From Cliona cf. orientalis (Eukaryota > Porifera > Demospongiae > Clionaida > Clionaidae): DNA of 64,000 nt. Where the stretch lies: NCBI GenBank assembly GCA_963930775.1, contig OZ005694.1, positions 1,984,001-2,048,000 on the forward strand. The letters run 5' to 3'. Of the stretch, positions 56,217 to 64,000 are shown piece by piece. The notes beneath the pieces were generated by a model. The model was given only the letters and a program-made list of their open reading frames with translations. It was not told the DNA's origin and did no database searches. The translations under genes were made by a program, and so were the position numbers. How positions within the stretch are numbered: the stretch's first letter is position 1; every line of letters starts with the position of its first letter.

Positions 56217-57372
56217 TTTATGCTAACAACTCAGAAAACATTGTTTTCCCTTCAGCTTAATTAGTAGCTGCAGCCACCACTCCCCATCCAAAACACTATC
56301 ACATCTCTAGGCCCACTGCTGCATATTATTTAGCAATAATAATTATACACAACTAGCTATACTACAATTTCAATGCTCCATGCATTGTTTTCAGTTGGTG
56401 GTATAAAGGATGAAGTGCTGGCCACCCACAGGGATGGGGTTAGTCATGCATGTGATCACACCTCGGAGAAACAAGAAGGACTTGAAGGAGCTACCCAATT
56501 AAAGGAGTGAAGATCGGCAAGCTGATGTTTAATAATCGTTACACAGGAGGGATATTGTAATAGGAAGATGGTTTGATAAAGGGGCTCCTGATTTATTGGC
56601 AATGGCTATGATGCAATTGTCAGAAATTTTAAGTATGGGGTTCCCACACCTGTATAGTTACTATATAGTATAGCCAAGAGTAAATGTATATACAGTCCTA
56701 ATTTCATAACCTATTATGGTAAGCATCTGTATATACAATAGTTAATGTAAAGTACACACTTTTTATGGTTAATGAATATTAACAAGATCCCTGGTGAAAA
56801 TGTGTGTAGCTATTTTCTCTCCTTCTGCATGCAGGAGATGTTGAAGTTCACCCCAGTGGACAGATGGAAGAGGTGCTACTGAGTGCTTCTCAAGGACGAG
56901 GGCTAAGGCCTGTCAGTAAACTGTAACAGTAGCTGCTCCATCTCAATCCGTTCAAACACTTCTTTATTTGTTTTCATAGAAGTGTTACTTGATTGCAGCT
57001 ACGTATACAACAATGTCGATACTGTCACCTGTGCTAATTGGCTAGTTATAATAATAATACCTTTGTGTCACTGATTCCATGATAACAGAATCTGATGCAC
57101 AAATTTTACAAAACCAGGCAATAATTATTATTCCTCAAAAGTTTGCAGTACTAAATATTATTAATGATAATGAATTCAAAAGGAGTGAGGATTCTGAATC
57201 ACTAACAACAGTTAACAACTAGTCTATAGATCTATTACAATTGCATGCAAAAAATTGTTTAGTAACTGCTAATTAATAGAAATAAAAAAAATTAATGTGT
57301 AGCTGAGAAAATTATCACTCAAATATTCAATTTGCAGTTTGAGTTCATTTTGGTATCATTATTCTACTTCGA
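56217..57372. repeat. 3' flank of copy 5, shared with copy 4
   Basis: Matches 47231-48006 in blocks (GGTGGTATAAAGGATGAAGT, GAGGTGCTACTGAGTGCTTC). TGCA is duplicated at 56826-56833 relative to 47622-47625. No gene. Confidence 0.5.
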
Positions 57373-60300
57373 TCATTTAGTATATTTAGCAGAAGATGGC
57401 GTGGTAATGGGCCGAGGAGTAAAACTGATCAGAGGTTCAAGTTCAGGATCTTCAATTCGCTCATGAGCAATCTTATCATCATTATCATCATCAGTGACAA
57501 CATCATTACCTTGACTTTGTCTGCACGTCCAACCAGCACTGAGGAAAGGCTTGATCAAACTCCACACACAAATGACACAGAACTGAGCAAAGGTGATTCC
57601 AATTGACACCATAAGCAATTTTGACCTTGATTCAGTAGATTCCCACCTGTACAGAGTTCCAGCACTCAAGACAATAAGGTTAAGTAAGAGAGCGCTTTCT
57701 ACAACTCTCACATCTACTTGCTTGTAAACATTCTCAATTGATATAAAGAAAAATATGAAGGCTATGAATAGTAACAGAGCAAATACATTCAGTTCAGGAT
57801 TGTCCACTGAAGTTACTGTCAATAGAGCCAGGAGTATTCCTCGAACAAGAAGCATTGCTCCAAACCAGTATCGGTGCTTATCCTTCAAAGGAGAGAAGTA
57901 AGCATCATAGACAGGGGCTAGCTTGTTGATCCACTTGAGTGGCCTTAGATGAGACGCTCTCCTCAAAGGCTGAATGAACAGAAGCACGAGTGTATAGGGA
58001 AGCCACAAGAAAATAAAAGTAGCAATGGCTGCTACGAAAAGGTTAATGTGAGGGTGCTGGCAGTAGCGTAGGTTTCCATCGAGGTACCACACAGCATAGG
58101 AGGTGTTCTGTGGGTACTGTGCTATCACGGCAACTGAGGTGGCATCTATCACAGTACGAAGGAGCTTCATGTAAGATAGAAGGAAGAGTGTGGCTAGAAG
58201 AGGAACAGCTCTGCTACCAATGAGGTTAGTTAGGCGAGAGGAGTAGCGGCAAGCAATAATGATAATACCAGCAATGGCCCAGATGTAGAATGGGAATAGA
58301 AACTGCAGCCAGTTTTACAATAAGCATTCATTCCTACAAAGAAGCAAATCTCGATTCCAAAATCCAAGTTGAGCCAGGCAATAAAAACATAAAGAAATGT
58401 GAATAAATAATTTGCTCCAATATCTGCGGGAAAGAGTATTATCTTGTACGCCCATACAATGTTAGCATAAAAGATGACTCCATTTATGAGTCCTTGAGTG
58501 ACAGTGAGGTTAAGTGCAAGGATAAAGAATACAAGGAGGACACCAGCAGCAGCAAAGGCAAGCAGGAGAGCCACATTATGACTATTGTGACATTCAATGC
58601 ACCGAGAAGATCCAATTGCAAGGCTAAAGCTGTCCATGCAGGCACCACACAGGATGCTGGTTCGGTTGGAGGCACACTGCTTGCTGGGATCATCTCCAAT
58701 GTTGACTGTCTTCTTGCCTGACTTGCAGTAGTGTAGGGGGCAGAATTTGTTGTACATGATACCAGACTGAGTGCTATGACCCTCATTCAAGGTTGCATTC
58801 ACCCATACAGTACTAATCCACTACAGGAGACCAGTTTTGTTTCTCACTTCACAACTGAAGCCATTGTTAGCCAAGACAGGATAACAGCTGCATGTGGTTT
58901 CATCATGATTAAGAGTCAGTCCTGGAGGGCAGCCAGGGAGCAAGGTGATATTTATAAAAATTGGGGTCGTTAGGAGGTCAGTGTTGATACAACCAGATCG
59001 ATTATATGAATTATAATCAGATATTTGATTCTTAATAATATTTTCATATCTAAAGATGTCATATTTGTTTGATTCATTGCTAATGTAACCAGATACTGGC
59101 AGAGATGATGTTTGTAACAGTAAAAATTCATAATCATGGTTTGAGGAAACGGTATAATTGAAAGGAACACATTTTTCACTATTGATTACCAGTTGCGATT
59201 TGTCTCGTTTTGAGCGAGAATCTGAATAAAGGAATCTAGCATGGATTGTACCAACTGTAGTACCAAAGTCATAACCCACTATACATGCAGACAATGTGAT
59301 GGTATCACCACGATAAATGTAGGTATTAGTAAAAATGTATGAGATATTTGCACACTGTGGTTTACCATTGGAGTCACAGAGACACACACGCTGAGGAGCA
59401 GAGGATATCAGAGATAGGGTCTCGTCGAAGTCAGGATCAAAGGAAATATTTAGTTCACGGCAGGGCCCTTCATCTGAGAGAAAACAGTGAGGTTTTCCTT
59501 GTTCATTCAGGAAGTCTATGAATTGTGCAGAACATGAAGCATCCCATACACTTGCTCCATACATGTGGTGACCAACACCGCGTTGTGCATAGTTTCCTGT
59601 AAAAGATATTCTAGCAGAATAATCGTTAAACATGAATATACAAGGTGGTGAAAACTGAGAATACACCGCTCCACCAACATCAAATGCTGTGTTATTGATA
59701 AACTGAATACTCGACTGATATTCCACTGTGGTCATGAGTAATGATGGCATCATATTATAGACAGCACTTCCTTGAAATGCAGAGTTGTTGAAAAAGAGTA
59801 ATTTGGAAAAATTACCAACAATGATAGAGCATTGTACACCTGTTTCTATAAAAATTGCACCACCTTTCACTACTGCAGAATTCATAATGAAGTTTACTGA
59901 TTTGATATTTATTGTGGAATAAATAAAATATATTGCTCCTCCATGTTTTGATGCTTTATTGTCATAAAATTCAATACCACTCATGTTCACATGGGCAGTT
60001 GAACTCGTTAACTCCAGAGCTCCTCCATTATCTGCTGAGTTACGTCTGAAATTGAGGTTTGCTTCGCCCTCAACAATCAATATTCCATCGTCGAGCCCAA
60101 TTGCTCCACCTTCTGAGGCATGGTTGTACGTAAATATCACAGATGATTTAGCACCTACAGTAATCATTCCACCCCATATGTACACCGCTCCACCAGCCAA
60201 ACCAGCAGTATTATTCATAAAGATCACCCTTGCTTTGGCACCAATGTGCATCATTGCATTCTCCCCAAACACTGCTCCTCCAAAACTGCTGCATGTTAGG

Positions 60301-61130
60301 TTAACAAAGTACACAGTTGCACCTGTTGTGATGTTAAGTGAAGATTTGAGCTCAGGGTGAGTGGTTTCTAGATACACTGCTGTACCTGATGTTACTATTG
60401 AAGAAGGGATCCCTGAAATACTGTCACTAAAGTTTACATTTCCTATTAATGTAACTACACTAGAATACGCCATTATAATTGATTGACTTTGATGTCTGTA
60501 TGACTGAAATGTGCTATTGCTAACAATTATCCCATCACTAGAATCACTTCTAATAAAGCAGTTTTCTTTGAATGTACAGTTGTTCAGTAAAGCTTGTGAA
60601 CCTCTTCCTGCAATACTGATAAAAGAAATTCTGTCATTAATGCCAGAGTAGCCATAGAGGTTAGAACTCTTCACTGTAATGTGGCTCTCTTCAAGATATA
60701 TTGCAGGACATCTCATTGTCAGGGTTGTGATGTTCACAAAGCTGACATTGAAGAACCGAATAACTGTGCACTTGGGTTCACCAACTTCCATATGTAACTG
60801 ATGGTCAATGATGACATTTTCTCTGGATTCTGCAGCAGCTCCTTTTATGACAAATGAGTGGAGATTTTGTACAACCAAACCCTTTGTATAATTGTGGACT
60901 CCACACATGTATAACAGTGTTAGATTGACGTGGTGTGGTGAAAAGAACTCACTGCTATGGTCGGCTAAGTACTAGTAGTCCATTGTGTGACAGAGCTGAC
61001 CAGGTGGGCAGCTGCTGTTTCCAGGGCACGAGATGAGATGCTTTACTGGCTTGACATAGTAGACTGCGCCCTCATTTAGCCTGACGCAAACTGATCCAAA
61101 TGTCAAGACGAAGAAAAAATACAGTCTCAT
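57373..61130 (-). pseudogene. Copy 5: family member with two stops and one frameshift
   Basis: The start at 61128-61130 gives MRLYFFFVLTFGSVCVRLNE. A 6-base insertion creates an in-frame TAG at 60972-60974, within the HTMDY motif of the N-terminal block. The frame then runs through the beta-helix to a TAG at 58821-58823, which replaces the Gln of LLQWNGT. A 1-base deletion near 58310, after the third membrane segment, shifts the frame. The remaining 265 codons reach the normal tail SAKYTK with a stop at 57373. About 1250 codons long. The domains are otherwise complete, so decay is moderate. A truncated secreted fragment from readthrough or internal initiation cannot be excluded but is unlikely. 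Confidence 0.85.
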
Positions 61131-61330
61131 TGTTGGACAAGTGTATATTTTCTATCTTCACAATTTATGTGACAATAGCCAAGGGGTATAAGCTAGTGCT
61201 TACCAAGAAGAGTGAGAGATCCTGTGAAAGTGTACGCACAAACATGCAGCAGCGAGACTCAATCTGACTAGCGTAACAGAACTCAGTGACTCATATCATA
61301 CATGGGCCCGGTGCATGGTAGGGCAGGTAT
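61131..61330 (-). promoter_or_regulatory. Conserved 5' flank of copy 5
   Basis: AAGAGTGAGAGATCCTGTGA, ACATGCAGCAGCGAGACTCA and AACAGAACTCAGTGACT appear in the same order as upstream of copies 1 and 2. Confidence 0.35.
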
Positions 61331-61561
61331 ATAGGTTACGGCCAGTTAACTGTGAGAAATTAATTATTTTTTTGACCACACTTAACTTTGTGGTTGTCTT
61401 GATTTCATGCCACTTTCTAGATCATTAACCATTTAATTTGGCATCAGAAAATCTTATTAACTGAATATTCCAAATTCCAAACAATTGTAAACAACTTTTT
61501 GTGGAAAGTAGTTAATTATGTGGAGGAGTCATGCTGATACAATCATAGACTACAATAATAT
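61331..61561. other. Intergenic, no gene seen
   Basis: AT-rich, no recognised feature. Confidence 0.3.
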
Positions 61562-61942
61562 GTGACCCGCTATGAGAAAAGGTACCACTTAGGATATTTT
61601 TTTCATTTCTAATAATTGCTAATATGTCTGGAAGATTATTATTTTCTTTTCTGTCTTTTGGTCTATTAGAAAATTGTAGATTTTTGGCTTCACAGTGATA
61701 TGCTATGTTCATAGAGTTGCAACTTTTAAACTATAGTTATGGGCATTCTTATTTATTTGGGCGCATACAATTAAAAATGCACATTTTCCGAAAAACAAAT
61801 ATTAATATGCCTACCCGTAACTCGGCTATTTTTTCATGAAACTTGCACCATTGGATTCAGTACACATAGAGCAATCAATCCACGCCAAAAACTCAATTCT
61901 TATAAAATATCCTGAGTGGTCCCTTTTCTCATAGCAGGTCAC
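61562..61942. mobile_element. 381-bp miniature inverted-repeat element
   Basis: Ends GTGACCcGCTATGAGAAAAG and GTGACCtGCTATGAGAAAAG are inverted, with similarity continuing about 38 bases. The same ends, diverged, lie at 3601 and 13398, around the giant foldback element. No convincing target duplication was seen. Non-coding. Confidence 0.75.
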
Positions 61943-62161
61943 TGTGAAAGCGCGCAATAAAGATTATTCCTCAAAACTTTATGCTATACACAGCAGTGAA
62001 AACAAGATTACGTGATGAAAGTGGGAGAACTCGCTAACAATAATTAGTCACATAAACTTATTTAGTAGCTACCTACTAAATGAAAAAGTAAAATTATAAG
62101 TTTATAGCAAAAAATTATCCATGACAAATATTTGCAGTTACAGTTTATCTTGGTAGCTACT
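61943..62161. repeat. 3' flank of copy 6, shared with copy 2
   Basis: TGTGAAAGCGCGCAATAA, AACAAGATTACGTGATGAAA and TAAGTTTATAGCAAAAAATT match 21638-21851 with few differences. Copies 2 and 6 were therefore duplicated together and recently. Confidence 0.75.
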
Positions 62162-64000
62162 TCATTTTGTGTATTTAGCAGAAGCTGGCATGGTAATGGG
62201 CCGAGGAGTATCATTGATCAGTGGTTCAAGTTCAGGATCTTCAATTCGCTCATGAGCGATATCATCATCATCAATGACATCATGGCCTTGATTTTGTCTG
62301 CACCTCCAACCAGCACTGAGACAAGGCTTGATCAAACTCCACACAACAATGACACAGAATTGAGCAAAGGTGATTCCAATCGACACCATAAGCAATTTTG
62401 ATCTTGATTCGATAGATTCCCATCTGTACATAGTTCCAGAACTCAAGATAATAAGGTTCAGTAAGATAATGCTTTCTAGAATTCTCACATTTACTCGCTT
62501 GTAGACATATTTAACAGATATGAAGAAAAATAAGAAAGCTATAAAAAGGAAGAGTGCAAATATGTTCCGTTCAGGATCGTTTACTGAAGTTACTGTCAAT
62601 AGAACCAGGAGTACTCCTCGAACAAGAAGCATTGCTCCAAACCAGTATTGGTGTTCGTCCTTCAAAAGAGAGAAGTAAGCATCGTAGACAGGGGCTAGCT
62701 TGTGGATCCACTTGAGTGGCCTTAGATGAGACACTCTCCTCAAAGGCTGAATGAACAGAAGCAGGAGTGTATAGGGAAGCCACAGAAACACAAGAGTAGC
62801 AATGGCTGTTACGAAAAGGTAAATATGAGGATGCTGGCAGTAATGTAGATTTCCATCGAGGTACCACACAACATAGGAAGTGTTCTGTGGGTACTGTGCT
62901 ATCACTGTAACTGAGGTTGTATCTATCACAGTACGAAGGAGCTTCATGTAAGATAGAAGGAAGAGTGTGGCTAGAAGAGGAACAGCTCTGCTACCAATGA
63001 GGTTAGTTAGGCGAGAGGAGTAGCGGCAAGCAATAATGATAACACCAGCAATGGCCCAGATGTAGAATGGGAATAGAAACTGCAGCCATGTCTTCCAATA
63101 AGCATCCAGTCCAATAAAGAAACAAGTCTCGATTCCAAAATCCAAGTTGAGCCAGGCAATAAAAACTTGAACAAATGTGAATGTTCCATGGCCAAAGTCT
63201 GAGGGAAAGAATATTATCTTGTAGGCCCATACAATATTAGCATAGAAAATTACTCCATTAACGAGTCCTTGAGTGGCAGTGAGGTTGAGTGCAAGGATAA
63301 AGAACACGAGAAGGACACCGGCAGCAGCAAAGGCAAGCAAGAGTGCCACTTTATTGCTGTTGGGACATTCAATGCACCGAGAAGATCCAATTGCCAGGCT
63401 AAAGCTGTCCATGCAGGCACCACACAGGATGCCGGTTCGGTTGGAGGCACACTGCTTTCTGGGATTTTCTCCAATGTTTACTGTCTTGTTACCTGATTTG
63501 CAGTAGAGTAGTGGACAGAATCTGTTGTACATGATACCAGTGCTATCACTCTCATTGAAGGTTGCATTCACCCACACAGTGCCATTCCACTGCAGGAGAC
63601 CAGTTTTGTTTTTAACTAAACAACTGAAGCCATTGTTAGCCAAGACAGAAAAACAGCTGCATGTGGTTTTGTCACGATTTAGAGTCAGTCCTGGAGGGCA
63701 ACCTGGGAGTAAGGTGATATTTATAAGAACTGGGGTTGTTATTAGGTCAATATCGATGCAACCATGATGATTATATGAAACACAATTAGATATTCGATCC
63801 TTGATAAAATTATTTTCATAGTTGAAGATATCGTGCTCTGTTGATTCATTGCTAATGGTAGCAATTACTGGCAGAGATGATGTTTGCAACAATAAAAGTT
63901 CATAATCACGATTTGAGTAAACTGTATAGTTGAAAGGAACACATTTTTTACTATCAATTACCATTTGCAATTTGTCTCGTTTTGAGAGAGAATCGGAATA
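62162..64000 (-). CDS. Copy 6: family member, N-terminal part outside window
   Basis: The frame is open from base 64000 to the stop at 62162, about 612 codons. It covers the end of the ectodomain, the Cys-rich linker (CGACMDSFSLAIGSSRCIEC), all the hydrophobic segments and the acidic tail ending MPASAKYTK. It is very close to copy 2 but lacks copy 2's GCAT duplication (here ATCTATCACAGTACGAAG), so the C-terminal half is intact. The signal peptide, N-terminal block and beta-helix lie beyond the right edge. Whether the full gene is functional cannot be told from this window. Confidence 0.85.
   Translation of the reverse strand, partial: YSDSLSKRDKLQMVIDSKKCVPFNYTVYSNRDYELLLLQTSSLPVIATISNESTEHDIFNYENNFIKDRISNCVSYNHHGCIDIDLITTPVLINITLLPGCPPGLTLNRDKTTCSCFSVLANNGFSCLVKNKTGLLQWNGTVWVNATFNESDSTGIMYNRFCPLLYCKSGNKTVNIGENPRKQCASNRTGILCGACMDSFSLAIGSSRCIECPNSNKVALLLAFAAAGVLLVFFILALNLTATQGLVNGVIFYANIVWAYKIIFFPSDFGHGTFTFVQVFIAWLNLDFGIETCFFIGLDAYWKTWLQFLFPFYIWAIAGVIIIACRYSSRLTNLIGSRAVPLLATLFLLSYMKLLRTVIDTTSVTVIAQYPQNTSYVVWYLDGNLHYCQHPHIYLFVTAIATLVFLWLPYTLLLLFIQPLRRVSHLRPLKWIHKLAPVYDAYFSLLKDEHQYWFGAMLLVRGVLLVLLTVTSVNDPERNIFALFLFIAFLFFFISVKYVYKRVNVRILESIILLNLIILSSGTMYRWESIESRSKLLMVSIGITFAQFCVIVVWSLIKPCLSAGWRCRQNQGHDVIDDDDIAHERIEDPELEPLINDTPRPITMPASAKYTK

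Overview
This is a eukaryotic, almost certainly metazoan window, most likely from a demosponge. It is AT-rich, has no operons, and consists of one multicopy intronless membrane-protein family surrounded by cut-and-paste transposon debris and satellite DNA. The sponge call is an inference. It rests on the large beta-helix/multi-pass membrane proteins (a type I associate with sponges), the many CCACGCCC/GGGCGTGG words, and the hAT- and Tc1/mariner-like miniature elements. No sequence search was possible.

Genes. Every real coding region is on the minus strand and belongs to one tandem family. The proteins have a signal peptide, an N-terminal Cys-containing block, a right-handed beta-helix built from FxxN and GGA[VIL] repeats, a Cys-rich juxtamembrane linker, about ten hydrophobic segments and a short acidic tail. 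Copy 4 (48007-51663, 1218 aa) is complete. Copy 1 (1-3192) and copy 6 (62162-64000) are open but cut by the window edges. Copy 2 (21852-25696) has two frameshifts. Copy 3 (26624-28343) has lost its 5' part. Copy 5 (57373-61130) carries two stop codons and a frameshift. Three short scars (31735, 32845, 53755) keep the C-terminal tail joined to upstream flank or foreign DNA. The copies sit inside a repeated intergenic unit, so the array grew by segmental duplication and decays by internal deletion.

Layout. 1-3.4 kb: copy 1 and its 5' flank. 3.84-13.37 kb: a 9.5-kb foldback element with 63-bp identical ends, a 4-bp target duplication, satellite arms and a retrotransposon protease fragment at its centre; it is inserted in a smaller miniature element. 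15.1-19.6 kb: the array's intergenic unit, broken by a 997-bp element with an 8-bp target duplication, a 443-bp hAT-like element, a 2-kb insert holding a hAT remnant, and a small insert with a hammerhead-like motif. 20.4-21.0 kb: a 37-bp minisatellite. 21.8-33.2 kb: copies 2, 3 and two scars. 33.6-46.9 kb: a gene-free repeat island with two opposed arrays of a 48-bp satellite, about nine nested miniature elements and a 1.6-kb palindrome. 47-64 kb: copy 4, a segmental duplicate of the 28-31 kb region, one scar split by a 904-bp foldback element, copy 5 and copy 6.

How it works together. The receptor-like genes are probably cell-surface proteins with a beta-helical, adhesin-like ectodomain; their ligand and role are unknown. 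The repeated flanks give several empty-site comparisons that define transposon ends and target duplications directly from the sequence. A recurrent 4-bp duplication that creates TGCATGCA-type octamers is responsible for several of the gene breaks.
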